NCBI GenBank assembly: GCA_027623815.1
Contig: JAQBUV010000003.1
Span: 25,071 to 89,070 of the forward strand
Direction: 5' to 3'
From: Casp-Chloro-G3 sp002816715
Lineage (GTDB): Bacteria; Chloroflexota; Dehalococcoidia; Lucifugimonadales; UBA3495
DNA length: 64,000 bases
The notes under the pieces were generated by a model. It did not search any database. It worked only from the letters and a program-made list of their open reading frames with translations, and was not told the DNA's origin. Shown in pieces: positions 50,953 through 60,167 of this stretch (position 1 is the stretch's first letter; every line of letters begins with the position of its first letter). A program made the translations under genes and the position numbers.

Positions 50953-52971
50953 TTATTTCGATAGATAAAGGTATTGATTGAACCAGGCCAAAGTCCGGGC
51001 CAGATATTCCTCCCGCATTTTGGGGTGTCCCGAACGCAAGAAGAGATGAGAACAGTCGGGAAACCGCACCATTTCAACTTCCTTGCCCAAGCGTTTGAGC
51101 ATCGTAAAATACTCCTCGCTTTGGGATATGGGACATCGAGCGTCGGCTTCTCCGTGCAGCAATAAGACTGGCGTTTCCACTTGAGACACGTAGGAGATTG
51201 GCGATTTCTGCAGCAACTTCAGCGCAAATTGTTCAAAGCCGTTGGCCCCGGCCCGTTCACCGGCTTGCTCACCTGCTTTATCACCTGCTTTCTCAATCGA
51301 TGTGCCCCATTGAACCTCGCCAAAGCTGATGCCGATGTCGGACGTTCCATACATGCTGAGCAGATTGATACAGGGCGCTCCGACCACCGCCGCCTTGAAC
51401 CGGCTGGTGTGTCCCAGCGTCCAACTGGCCATGTAGCCTCCGTAGCTGTAACCGTGGACCCCCAGCCGGGTGTTGTCCACGTAAGGCCGGGACGCTACTT
51501 CGTCAACGGCGGCCATCAAGTCCAGATAGTCTTCGCCGCCCCAGTCGTTCAACACCGCCGTCATAAAATCGTCGCCATAGGTGGAGGAACCCCTGGGGTT
51601 TACCGCCAGCACCAGGTATCCGTTGGTGGCGAGTATTTGCTGCCAGGAGACGAACGAGTCGTAGAAGGCTCCGTTGGGGCCGCCGTGTATATCCAGTACA
51701 AGAGGGTACTTTTGCGACGGGTCAAAGTCTGGTGGAAAGTATAGCCGGCATTGAATGTACCAGCCGTTTCTATTGATCGTGAATTTCTCCATCCCAGCCG
51801 GAGGATGAGCTATCAGGAAATCCCGATTGTAATTGGTGATCTGCTTGCTTTCCCTTGTGATCAGGTCTAGATAATGCAGGTCGCTCGGCGACGTTGGTGA
51901 GGACGACACCACCGCAGCATGGTGGGCTGGCGAGTCCAAAGATAAATCTGAACTGGCCCAACCGCCGCCCAGCAGTTGGCGAGGTTCACCATCGGCCAGG
52001 GATATTCGGTACAGGAAGGACTCGCCGCGAGTTTCTCCTAACATCGTGATGCAATCGTCGTCGTCCCAGCGGATTTCCGGCGAACGCCCGGTGCTGGGGA
52101 AGGCAATGTAGGGCCGAAACGAGTCGTCGGTGATGCGTCGGGGCGGTTGGCCTGGCTCCAAAACATAGAGCCACCCCTGCCAGATGACCTGAAACGCGGC
52201 AGCCTCTGAGCCGACGGTAATTAGTTTCTCGCCGTCGGGTGACCATGCCAGCCCGCCGACGCCGGTAAGCCCCTCCGACCACAGGTTTGCCTCACCTCCA
52301 GAGGTTGAAACGACGTACGCTTCAGTCAGGGCGAGAAAATCCCGGTCGTCACGGCGGCCTGAAATGAAAGCGATTCTGCTGCCGTCAGGCGACCATACCG
52401 GCGACAGGTCGTCCCAATCGCCGTCGGTTAGTTGGCGAATTGGGCCATCGCTTAGATTGACAACGAAAAGGTGAAAATGGGAATCGCCACGCCAGCCCAA
52501 AGTGTCGTAACGGTAGCGGATGCGGTGCGCTTCCTTTACTTGGGGCAGCTCCGTTAAATCCCCTGCACTGGGCGGAGACTCTGGATTAGTGTCGGCGCAG
52601 AAAACCAGGTGTCGGGAGTCAGGCGACCAGACGAAGTCAATTACCCCAACGGGTGTGGTGGTTATCTGTCTTGCTTCGCCGCCAAAAATATCTACAATCC
52701 AGAGTTGTTTGTGCTCATTATAATCGGCGCGCAGGAAGGCCACCGTATGACCATCGGGAGAGAACCGGGGAGCCGAGTCTTTATTACCCTCGGTGAAATC
52801 CGCCGCCTGTTCCGTGGCCAGGTCCATCATCATGATGTGGGAGCGGCTCTCCCACTGCTCTGGGTCAACCAATGACAGGGTGTAGGCTAGGCGAGAAGCG
52901 TCCGGGGAAATGGACGGGTCGGCGACGGTCTGGAGTTGGCGGATTAAGTCGGGGAGGATGGGTTGGGGCAT
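50953..52971 (-). CDS. S9 family serine peptidase (prolyl oligopeptidase/acylaminoacyl type)
   Basis: A 672-residue two-domain peptidase. The N-terminal two thirds is a WD40/TolB-like beta-propeller with repeated (S)WSPDGxRIAF/APRFSPDG-type units. The C-terminal alpha/beta hydrolase has the nucleophile motif GYSYGG, the DIHGGPNG oxyanion block, a late LLHGEADARCP aspartate and the CSHLFL histidine. No signal peptide is seen, so it may act in the cytoplasm on oligopeptides. A short AGDKAGEQAGERAG repeat lies near residue 575-590. Confidence 0.93.
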   Translation of the reverse strand: MPQPILPDLIRQLQTVADPSISPDASRLAYTLSLVDPEQWESRSHIMMMDLATEQAADFTEGNKDSAPRFSPDGHTVAFLRADYNEHKQLWIVDIFGGEARQITTTPVGVIDFVWSPDSRHLVFCADTNPESPPSAGDLTELPQVKEAHRIRYRYDTLGWRGDSHFHLFVVNLSDGPIRQLTDGDWDDLSPVWSPDGSRIAFISGRRDDRDFLALTEAYVVSTSGGEANLWSEGLTGVGGLAWSPDGEKLITVGSEAAAFQVIWQGWLYVLEPGQPPRRITDDSFRPYIAFPSTGRSPEIRWDDDDCITMLGETRGESFLYRISLADGEPRQLLGGGWASSDLSLDSPAHHAAVVSSSPTSPSDLHYLDLITRESKQITNYNRDFLIAHPPAGMEKFTINRNGWYIQCRLYFPPDFDPSQKYPLVLDIHGGPNGAFYDSFVSWQQILATNGYLVLAVNPRGSSTYGDDFMTAVLNDWGGEDYLDLMAAVDEVASRPYVDNTRLGVHGYSYGGYMASWTLGHTSRFKAAVVGAPCINLLSMYGTSDIGISFGEVQWGTSIEKAGDKAGEQAGERAGANGFEQFALKLLQKSPISYVSQVETPVLLLHGEADARCPISQSEEYFTMLKRLGKEVEMVRFPDCSHLFLRSGHPKMREEYLARTLAWFNQYLYLSK

Positions 52972-53124
52972 GGGGCTCCTGTCGGTTACGTAAGCTGCTC
53001 AGCCTCATAGGCTTTTGAGCGATTATACTAAACCGAATCCAGCTTGGGGCAGGAGGACGCATTAGATATTTTTTCTGACTGGCTGAAGATGAGGATTGAA
53101 CTGGGATGTTTTGTTTCGTAGTGG

Positions 53125-53198
53125 TGGGCGGTACTGGACTCGAACCAGTGACCTCTGCGATGTCAACGCAGTGCTCTAACCAGCTGAGCTAACCGCCC
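53125..53198 (-). tRNA. tRNA-Val (GAC anticodon)
   Basis: A 74-base cloverleaf on the minus strand, read from 53198 to 53125. The acceptor stem GGGCGGT/ACCGCCC, D arm GCTC..GAGC, anticodon stem CTGCG/CGCAG and T arm ACTGG-TTCGAGT-CCAGT are all perfect. The anticodon loop TTGACAT gives GAC, which reads GUC valine codons. The 3' CCA is not encoded. It is an isolated gene. Confidence 0.97.
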
Positions 53199-53406
53199 GT
53201 GCAACTGTGAGGCTACCGTCAACTAGGCAACGTGATCTATTTTCCCCGAAAGTTCCCGGTTTGTCTATGGTATTTTGTAGGGGGAAATTCCTGTAGGCAT
53301 CTTGCACCTTCCCCATAGCCTCCTCTCTTGCTAGAATTGAGGAGTCGAACAACTGAAGCGTTTAGAGGTAAATACCCCGAATCCACCTCGAATTAATGGG
53401 GGTAAA

Positions 53407-53940
53407 ATGCACATTGTCATCGCTGCAATTACGGCGATTGGTGGGTTGATTTGGGCGTTGGTCGCGCTGCACCGGTCCGGTTTCACGCTGAGTTATCTCG
53501 ACCCATTTGCCTGGTATCGACTAACCCAGTGGAAGAATAGGCTAGCCATAAACCCGCTGTATAACTTGGAAACCCCGGTGGAAGCCGCCGCCGTCTTGCT
53601 CCTTGGTGTGGCGAAATGTGAAGGCGAGATTAGCTCGGAGCAGAAAAAAGAACTCACATCTATTTTCGAGAATGATCTTCACCAAACCCCCGACGATGCA
53701 GCTGAATTGTTGGTGTCCAGCGCGTACCTGACCCGAAACGAAATCTACCTAGTCGACAACATCCATAAAATACTGGAGAAGAGCGCTGATGGATTCGCCC
53801 AGACCCACGTTCAGTCCTTATTGTCACTAATGCGCCGGGTCAGTACCCTTGATGGCCCAACCAACCAGGAACAGGAAAAGCTGATCGGTGAGACCGATAG
53901 GTACTTCAAAACAAAGGCGAGCCGAAAATCTGCCTGGTAA
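53407..53940 (+). CDS. TerB-like domain protein
   Basis: A 177-residue protein. An N-terminal hydrophobic segment (about residues 1-25) is followed by TPVEAAAVLLLGVAKCEGEISSEQKKELTSIFENDLHQ, given as its region, which resembles the TerB / tellurite-resistance domain (helical, with an acidic metal-binding turn). The second half is helical. It may be membrane-anchored with a cytoplasmic TerB-like domain. Role unknown; no other ter genes are nearby. Confidence 0.7.
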   Translation: MHIVIAAITAIGGLIWALVALHRSGFTLSYLDPFAWYRLTQWKNRLAINPLYNLETPVEAAAVLLLGVAKCEGEISSEQKKELTSIFENDLHQTPDDAAELLVSSAYLTRNEIYLVDNIHKILEKSADGFAQTHVQSLLSLMRRVSTLDGPTNQEQEKLIGETDRYFKTKASRKSAW

Positions 53941-54248
53941 CACGGCTGCCTTTTCGAGAAACTAGCCCAACTATCTTAGCCAACCGCCCATGCCTCAATT
54001 AGCTTAGAAATGGCCTTGGTGAGCGTCAAGTTGAATCTCTGTTCGTCTTCCTGGTGCTATCCGCTTTATGCCCACAGCCTTTTGACCTTCTGTCCTGACC
54101 AAGCCGACTCTTGCTCATGTGGCCCACGGAACGTTTACAATGTACGCCGGGCCATGTTAAAAATGGCTGGTCAATCCTTTTGTAAATCAAACTGTTTCCG
54201 TCTGCAATTTACGCAGGCTCGGTTCAGTAGTGCGATGGAGGTACTGGT
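53941..54248. other. 308-base intergenic region upstream of acs
   Basis: No convincing gene. TACAAT at 54136-54141 could be a -10 for acs, with a poor TTGCTC 19 bases upstream. No terminator or repeat was seen. Confidence 0.45.
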
Positions 54249-56201
54249 ATGGTAGAGAACACCGGCGGCATCGAGGCGCTGCTTCACGAGGACCGCACAT
54301 TCCCGCCTTCTGAAGAATTCAGGAAGCAGGCCAACATCAGCGACCCCAACGTCTATGAAGAGGCCCGCCGCGACCCGGAGGCTTTCTGGGCCAAGTTCGC
54401 TGAAGAGTTGGACTGGTTCAAGAAATGGGACAAGGTCTTGGAATGGAATCCGCCCTTCGCCAAGTGGTTCGTTGGCGGGAAGCTCAACGTCTCGTACAAC
54501 TGCCTTGACCGGCACCTGAAGTCGGCCCGCAAAAACAAGGCCGCCATCATCTGGGAGGGCGAGCCGGGCGACTGGGCGGTGTACACCTACCGAGACCTGT
54601 ATCGGGAAGTCTGCAAGTTTGCCAACGGGCTGAAGAGTCTCGGCGTCAAGAAGGGCGACCGGGTCACGATCTACCTGCCCATGGTGCCGGAATTGCCCAT
54701 CGCCATGCTGGCCTGCGCCCGCATCGGCGCGCCCCACAGCGTGGTGTTCGGCGGATTCAGCGCCGAGTCTCTACGCGACCGCATCAACGACTCGCAGTCC
54801 AGGGTGATGATCACAGCTGACGGCGGCTATCGTCGGGGGAATGTAGTCCCCCTGAAGCAAAACGCCGACGACTCGGTTACCGGAGAAACTCCGGTGGAGC
54901 ATGTGGTGGTGGTGCGTCGCACGGGCACCGCCGACGACAAGATGATGTCCGGTCGAGATATCTGGTGGCACGACCTGGTGGCCGACCAGCCGCTGACCTG
55001 CGAGCCGGAGCATATGGACAGCGAGGACATGCTGTACATGCTCTACACCAGCGGCACCACCGGCAAGCCCAAGGGCATTGTCCACACCACCGGCGGCTAC
55101 CTCACCGGAACCTACGCCACCACCAAGTGGGTTTTTGACCTTAAAGAAGACGACGTTTACTGGTGCACCGCCGATATTGGCTGGGTCACTGGGCACAGCT
55201 ATATTGTGTACGGCCCGCTGGCCAATGGAGCCACCTCGGTGATGTACGAGGGGTCACCCGACTACCCGGACCGGGACCGGTTCTGGTCTATCGTGGAAAA
55301 GTACGCCTGCACTATTCTGTACACTGCTCCCACCGCCATTCGCACCTTCATGCGCTGGGGTGAGGAATATCCGGCTAAGCACGATATGTCCAGCCTGCGC
55401 TTGCTGGGATCGGTGGGCGAGCCAATCAATCCAGAGGCTTGGGTCTGGTACTGGCAGACCATCGGCGGCGGTCGCTGTCCGGTGGTGGATACCTGGTGGC
55501 AGACCGAGACCGGCTCGATTCTGATTACACCCCTGCCAGGCATAACTACACTAAAACCCGGCTCGGCCACTCATACTTTCCCCGGCGTTGAGGCCGACGT
55601 CCTGGACGAAGCGGGCAACTCGGTGGGGCCAGGCGGCGGGGGATATCTGGTGCTGACCAAGCCCTGGCCGGCCATGCTGCGCAACATCTACGGCGACCCG
55701 GAGCGGTTCAAGGAGACGTACTGGTCCAAGTACCCCAATATCTATTTTGCTGGCGACGGGGCCAAAATCGACGAGGAAGGCTACTATTGGTTGCTGGGCC
55801 GGGTGGACGACGTAATTAATGTGGCGGCCCACCGGGTCAGCACCATGGAAGTTGAGAGCGCCCTGGTGGACAATCCCAAAGTAGCTGAAGCCGCCTGCAT
55901 TGGCCGCACTGACGAGATCAAAGGCCAGGCAATTGTGGCATTTGTGACCATCAAGGACAACGTAACGGCATCGGATGCGCTGATCGCCGAGTTGAAGCAG
56001 CACGTCGCTACCAAGATTGGCCCCATCTGCCGCCCGGACGACATTTACTTCGCCGCCGAACTGCCCAAAACTCGCAGCGGCAAGATCATGCGCCGCTTGC
56101 TGCGCGACGTGGCCGAAGGTCGCACCCTGGGCGACACCACTACACTGGCAGACCCGGCGGTGGTGCAGTCCCTCAAAGAACAGTACGGGGATGAAGATTA
56201 G
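54249..56201 (+). CDS. acs: Acetate--CoA ligase (acetyl-CoA synthetase)
   Basis: Acs (650 residues) activates acetate to acetyl-CoA through acetyl-AMP. MLYTSGTTGKPKGIVHTTGG is the AMP-binding loop, VVDTWWQTETGS and ITGRVDDVINVAAHR-like LLGRVDDVINVAAHRVST follow, and PKTRSGKIMRRLLR carries the lysine that is acetylated in the known enzyme. GGAGG lies 7 bases before the ATG. It is monocistronic with a hairpin downstream. Confidence 0.96.
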   Translation: MVENTGGIEALLHEDRTFPPSEEFRKQANISDPNVYEEARRDPEAFWAKFAEELDWFKKWDKVLEWNPPFAKWFVGGKLNVSYNCLDRHLKSARKNKAAIIWEGEPGDWAVYTYRDLYREVCKFANGLKSLGVKKGDRVTIYLPMVPELPIAMLACARIGAPHSVVFGGFSAESLRDRINDSQSRVMITADGGYRRGNVVPLKQNADDSVTGETPVEHVVVVRRTGTADDKMMSGRDIWWHDLVADQPLTCEPEHMDSEDMLYMLYTSGTTGKPKGIVHTTGGYLTGTYATTKWVFDLKEDDVYWCTADIGWVTGHSYIVYGPLANGATSVMYEGSPDYPDRDRFWSIVEKYACTILYTAPTAIRTFMRWGEEYPAKHDMSSLRLLGSVGEPINPEAWVWYWQTIGGGRCPVVDTWWQTETGSILITPLPGITTLKPGSATHTFPGVEADVLDEAGNSVGPGGGGYLVLTKPWPAMLRNIYGDPERFKETYWSKYPNIYFAGDGAKIDEEGYYWLLGRVDDVINVAAHRVSTMEVESALVDNPKVAEAACIGRTDEIKGQAIVAFVTIKDNVTASDALIAELKQHVATKIGPICRPDDIYFAAELPKTRSGKIMRRLLRDVAEGRTLGDTTTLADPAVVQSLKEQYGDED

Positions 56202-56236
56202 CCGAAGGATTATTTTCCTAAGCCGTTTTACTTTGA

Positions 56237-56269
56237 AGGCCCTTTTCCCAACCAAATGAGGAAGGGCCT
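56237..56269 (+). terminator. Putative terminator of acs
   Basis: AGGCCCTT (56237-56244) pairs with AAGGGCCT (56262-56269), with an additional CC/GG pair inside and a 2-base bulge. The T tract behind is weak. Confidence 0.45.
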
Positions 56270-56335
56270 GCTCGTTGTTCCACCCAACCGCCGCTGGTAT
56301 ACTGGTCTGTGCCGCATCAACGCAGAAAATTTGGG

Positions 56336-56361
56336 CCAGCTAACATTACCAGCTAGCATTA
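56336..56361. repeat. 13-bp tandem duplication abutting the gatB start
   Basis: CCAGCTAACATTA (56336-56348) and CCAGCTAGCATTA (56349-56361) differ at one base. The next base begins the gatB ATG. Confidence 0.75.
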
Positions 56362-57849
56362 ATGGAATACGAAACAGTCATCGGTTTAGAAGTCCACGTC
56401 CAGCTTCAGACCAAGAGCAAAATGTTCTGCTCCTGTCCTGCGGACTACCAAACTGCGCCCGCTAACAGTAATGTCTGCCCGGTGTGCCTGGGTCTGCCCG
56501 GAACCCTGCCGGTGATCAACCGCAAGGCGGTGGAGTACACCGTCACCACCGGCCTGGCCCTCAACTGCCGGATACCTGAATACTCCAAGTTTGACCGCAA
56601 GAACTACCCATACCCGGATTTGATGAAAGGCTACCAGATTTCCCAGTTCGATCTGCCTCTGGCGGTGGAAGGGACTCTGGAGATAGAAGTTGACGGTGAG
56701 ACCAAACTGGTCGGGATTGAGCGGGTGCATCTGGAAGAAGACGTGGCCAAACTTCAGCACGTTAACCCCCTTGGTGGCGCATCCTACAGCCTGGTGGACG
56801 TCAACCGCTCCGGTACTCCATTGATGGAGATCGTCAGCAAGCCTGATATGCGCTCCGCTGAGGAAGCTCGCGCTTACCTGACCAAACTGCATTCGGTGGT
56901 GCAATATCTGGGCGTTTCGGCGGCCAATATGCAAGAAGGCAACTTTCGGTGTGATGCCAACGTCAGCATCCGGCCCAAAGGCGCAACCGAGTACGGGACG
57001 CGCACCGAAGTAAAAAACATGAACAGTCTTCGCTCGGTGTACTTGGCCGTGAACTTCGAGGTCGAACGCCAGCGCATGATTGTCGAGGACGGCGGCAAGG
57101 TGGTGCAGGAAACCCGGGGTTGGGTGGATGACCGCAATGTTACCGTTTCTCAGCGCAGCAAAGAGCAGGCCCACGACTACCGCTATTTCCCGGAGCCGGA
57201 CCTGCCGCCGCTGGTGATCGCGCCGGCCTGGGTCGAAGAAATACGCCGTCAACTTCCTGAGTTGGCCTCCCAGCGCAAAATTCGTTTCATTGAGCAGTAC
57301 GGTCTGTCGGAGTACGATGCCCGGCTGCTGACCAACTCCAAAGCGATGGCCGATTACTATGAAAATGTACTGGGCCAGAAACCGCTAAAGGGCAGCACTC
57401 TGGAAGCCTTCGCCAAGAATGTCAGCAACTGGATGCTGGGAGACCTCAGCCGGTTGCTGAACCTGGCGGGTCAGGAAATCCGGGAAATCAATGAGTCTAG
57501 GGTGACACCGGCCCATCTGGCGGAACTGGTAGATTTGATCGACTCGGGCACTTTGAGCGTCACAATGGGCAAAACCGTGCTGGAAGAAGCTTTCGCCAGC
57601 GGCGACTCACCGAGTAAAATAGTCGAAGAAAAGGGTTACAGCCAGATCAGCGACTCATCGGCGGTGGAATCGGCGGTGGCCGACGCAATAGAAGCGAATC
57701 CCAAAGCGGTAGAGGACTACCGGAGCGGCAAGGAATCGGCCGCCGGGTTTCTGGTTGGCCAGGTGATGAAAATAACCAGAGGCCAGGCAAAACCCGACTT
57801 GGTCCAGAAATTAGTCAGAGAAAAATTGGAATCATCCAAAAACGGTTGA
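56362..57849 (+). CDS. gatB: Aspartyl/glutamyl-tRNA amidotransferase subunit B
   Basis: GatB (495 residues) phosphorylates the side chain of mischarged tRNA and passes it to the amidase GatA. ETVIGLEVHVQLQTKSKMFC, CPVCLGLPGTLPVIN and RKNYPYPDLMKGYQISQ form the kinase core, and the C-terminal YqeY-like helical domain is present. No Shine-Dalgarno is visible; a 13-bp tandem duplication lies right before the ATG. gatA and gatC are not in the window. secG follows after 7 bases. Confidence 0.96.
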   Translation: MEYETVIGLEVHVQLQTKSKMFCSCPADYQTAPANSNVCPVCLGLPGTLPVINRKAVEYTVTTGLALNCRIPEYSKFDRKNYPYPDLMKGYQISQFDLPLAVEGTLEIEVDGETKLVGIERVHLEEDVAKLQHVNPLGGASYSLVDVNRSGTPLMEIVSKPDMRSAEEARAYLTKLHSVVQYLGVSAANMQEGNFRCDANVSIRPKGATEYGTRTEVKNMNSLRSVYLAVNFEVERQRMIVEDGGKVVQETRGWVDDRNVTVSQRSKEQAHDYRYFPEPDLPPLVIAPAWVEEIRRQLPELASQRKIRFIEQYGLSEYDARLLTNSKAMADYYENVLGQKPLKGSTLEAFAKNVSNWMLGDLSRLLNLAGQEIREINESRVTPAHLAELVDLIDSGTLSVTMGKTVLEEAFASGDSPSKIVEEKGYSQISDSSAVESAVADAIEANPKAVEDYRSGKESAAGFLVGQVMKITRGQAKPDLVQKLVREKLESSKNG

Positions 57850-57856
57850 GGATTGA

Positions 57857-58069
57857 ATGCCCTTTCTTAACGCCGCCCAAATCATTGTGTCAATCGTCTT
57901 GGTGCTGATCATATTGTCCCAGGTAAAGGAAAGTGGGGCTGGACTGTTCGGCAGCTCTCAGAGCGCGGGCCGCACCAGGCGGGGACTAGAGAAGACTCTG
58001 TTTCAGTTCACCATCGTTCTGTCAGTGGTTTTCCTGGCCGTGTCGATTATCAGTGTTCGATTGGCTTAG
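57857..58069 (+). CDS. secG: Protein translocase subunit SecG
   Basis: A 70-residue membrane protein of the SecYEG channel. Two hydrophobic segments (about residues 5-23 and 47-68) flank a polar loop with SGAGLFGSSQSAGRTRRGLE. This matches the SecG layout, and the size is typical. It is placed between gatB and the SAM hydroxide adenosyltransferase gene. Confidence 0.9.
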   Translation: MPFLNAAQIIVSIVLVLIILSQVKESGAGLFGSSQSAGRTRRGLEKTLFQFTIVLSVVFLAVSIISVRLA

Positions 58070-58089
58070 CGAGTAGCTTAAGACTCGGT

Positions 58090-58941
58090 ATGACCAACGG
58101 TATTACCACCCAGGCGCCAATAGTCCTCACCACCGACTTCGGTCTGTCCGACCCCTACGTGGGAGTGATGAAGGGAGTAATCCTGAGCATCAACCCCCAA
58201 GCCACGATTATTGACCTGACCCACCAGATTCAGCCCCAGAACATTCGGCAGGCCGCCTTTATGTTGGGTACCAGCCATAACTTCTTCCCCAAGGACTCCA
58301 TCCACATGGTGGTGGTTGACCCAGGAGTGGGCACCGAGCGCAAAGCGGTTCTATTGATCACACCTACCGCCAAATTTTTGGCTCCGGATAACGGAGTCTT
58401 GAGCTATATTCTGTCGGAGCACTTGGATTCTCTGCCGGAGGTCGCTGGCGTGCTGCCAGTCCCGCCGCAATGTAGCGCCTACCAGTTGACCAACCCTGAC
58501 TATTGGCTACATCCGGTCAGCAACACATTTCACGGTCGGGACGTGTTCGCTCCCGCCGCCGCGCACCTATCGCTTGACGTAGACCCAAATATGATGGGAG
58601 AGCCGCTGCTGAACCTGGTCTGGCGTCCGCCGTCAAAGCCGGTGCAGGCAAACAACCGCATTACTGGCGAAGTTATTTACGCCGACCATTTTGGTAATCT
58701 GATCACCAATATCCCCCAGTCTATGCTGGGCGGCGCGGCCAAGGTGGTAGTCGAGATCAAGGGCCACCGCATCGGGGGTTTAAGCCGTACGTTCCACGGC
58801 AACCCAGGCCGCTCTTCTGTAGAACCCCTGGCCTTGCTGGGCAGCAACGGCTACTTGGAGATTGCAATGCCCGACGCCAGCGCTCAAGGAATACTGAAAG
58901 TCGGTTCTGGCGAGCCGGTGTCGGTGCGGTTCGTTGCGTAA
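58090..58941 (+). CDS. SAM hydroxide adenosyltransferase (DUF62 / SAM hydrolase family)
   Basis: A 283-residue two-domain protein. LTTDFGLSDPYVGVMKGVI at the N-terminus, VVDPGVGTERKAVLL, LAPDNGVLSYIL and HGRDVFAPAAAHLS are family signatures. YADHFGNLITNI begins the C-terminal domain. Known members hydrolyse S-adenosylmethionine to adenosine and methionine; fluorinase and chlorinase relatives share the fold. The neighbours give no hint for a halogenase, so hydrolase is the likely role. Confidence 0.9.
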   Translation: MTNGITTQAPIVLTTDFGLSDPYVGVMKGVILSINPQATIIDLTHQIQPQNIRQAAFMLGTSHNFFPKDSIHMVVVDPGVGTERKAVLLITPTAKFLAPDNGVLSYILSEHLDSLPEVAGVLPVPPQCSAYQLTNPDYWLHPVSNTFHGRDVFAPAAAHLSLDVDPNMMGEPLLNLVWRPPSKPVQANNRITGEVIYADHFGNLITNIPQSMLGGAAKVVVEIKGHRIGGLSRTFHGNPGRSSVEPLALLGSNGYLEIAMPDASAQGILKVGSGEPVSVRFVA

Positions 58942-58998
58942 CTGGGGCCGCATTGTTCACCCCCTTATTCCACAGGTGCCCCTGGCGGTTTAAAGCTC

Positions 58999-59026
58999 TT
59001 GACATCGCCTTGCCTGGTGCTACCAT
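58999..59026 (+). promoter_or_regulatory. Putative sigma-70 promoter of the E1 operon
   Basis: Perfect TTGACA (58999-59004) and TACCAT (59021-59026) are 16 bases apart. Transcription would begin near 59033, about 30 bases before the E1 alpha ATG at 59064. Confidence 0.55.
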
Positions 59027-59063
59027 GGGGGCATATTTCAGCTATCAGTATCGGGGGAATGTC

Positions 59064-60071
59064 ATGGATTTAGACCAGAAAACTCTGCTGAATCTGTACA
59101 AGACAATGACTACCATTCGCCATTTTGAGGAGCGGGGTATCCCTGAAACCGGCCAGCGGCAGATGTCGGCTTCGGTCCATTCTTCAGCAGGCCAAGAGGC
59201 GGTGCCCACTGGAGTGTGCGCCCACCTCACAGTAGACGACTACATCGGCAGCACCCATCGCGGTCACGGCCACTGCATCGCCAAGGGGGTTGACCCCAAG
59301 TTGATGATGGCTGAATTGTTCGGTCGCGCCACCGGCACCAACCAGGGCAAGGGCGGTTCGATGCACATCGCTGACATGAGCAAGGGCATGCTCGGCACCA
59401 ACGGTGTCGTCGCGGCCAGCGTGCCCCTGGCAGTGGGTGCGGCGCTAACCTCCAAGCTGCGTAAACTTGGCCGGGTAGCCGTGGCCTTCTTCGGTGACGG
59501 AGGGGCCAATCAAGGGGTGCTCCACGAGAGCATGAACCTGGCGTCGGTGTGGAAGCTTCCCGTCATCTTCTGTTGCGAGAACAACGGCTACGCCGAGTCT
59601 ACGCCGGTGGAGTATGGACTTTCGGTGGCTAACGTGGCTGACCGAGCGGCCGGCTACGACATGCCCGGGTTCACTGTCGATGGCATGGACGTGTTCGCGG
59701 TCTACGAGGCGGCAGGACAGGCGGTGGCGAGGGCGCGGGCTGGGGAAGGCCCGACTCTGCTGGAGTGTCGCACCTATCGTTTCTACGGCCACACCGTCTT
59801 TGACAACCCGCTGAGCTACCGTACCAAAGAGGAAGAGGATATCTGGCGCGCCCGCGATCCTCTGAAACAGTTCCGTGAGCGCGTGGTGCCCGAGGGTATC
59901 ATTACCGCTGAAGAATTGGACCGCTTGGACCAAGAGGCTGAAGACCTGATGGAAGAGGCTATTCGCTTCGCCGATGACAGTCCAATGCCCGAACTATCCG
60001 AACTTTACCAGGACGTATACGTAGACTACCCGCTTGATATGATGCGACGGGGTGTCAACATGGCAGATTAG
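59064..60071 (+). CDS. pdhA: 2-oxoacid dehydrogenase E1 component, alpha subunit
   Basis: The thiamine diphosphate-binding subunit of pyruvate (or acetoin/branched-chain) dehydrogenase. FFGDGGANQGVLHESMNLAS leads to the asparagine-rich CCENNGYAES end of the cofactor motif. The HRGHGHCIAKG block and the GKGGSMH loop are also typical. The frame is open from 58953, but the ATG at 59064 has GGGGG six bases upstream and begins the normal N-terminus, giving 335 residues. It is followed by the beta subunit. Pyruvate is the likely substrate. Confidence 0.92.
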   Translation: MDLDQKTLLNLYKTMTTIRHFEERGIPETGQRQMSASVHSSAGQEAVPTGVCAHLTVDDYIGSTHRGHGHCIAKGVDPKLMMAELFGRATGTNQGKGGSMHIADMSKGMLGTNGVVAASVPLAVGAALTSKLRKLGRVAVAFFGDGGANQGVLHESMNLASVWKLPVIFCCENNGYAESTPVEYGLSVANVADRAAGYDMPGFTVDGMDVFAVYEAAGQAVARARAGEGPTLLECRTYRFYGHTVFDNPLSYRTKEEEDIWRARDPLKQFRERVVPEGIITAEELDRLDQEAEDLMEEAIRFADDSPMPELSELYQDVYVDYPLDMMRRGVNMAD

Positions 60072-60167
60072 GCTGCCCTCACGCCTTCCCCTATCCCAAT
60101 TGGGGTAAAGGATTGGCCGACTGTAGATGATTTGAAGGGAAATCTACTGAACCCCAAGGAGCACATC

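Noticed and set aside
54010..54255. Small plus-strand frame (81 codons) before acs
   Set aside because: No ribosome site, no family resemblance, and it runs into the acs start in another frame.
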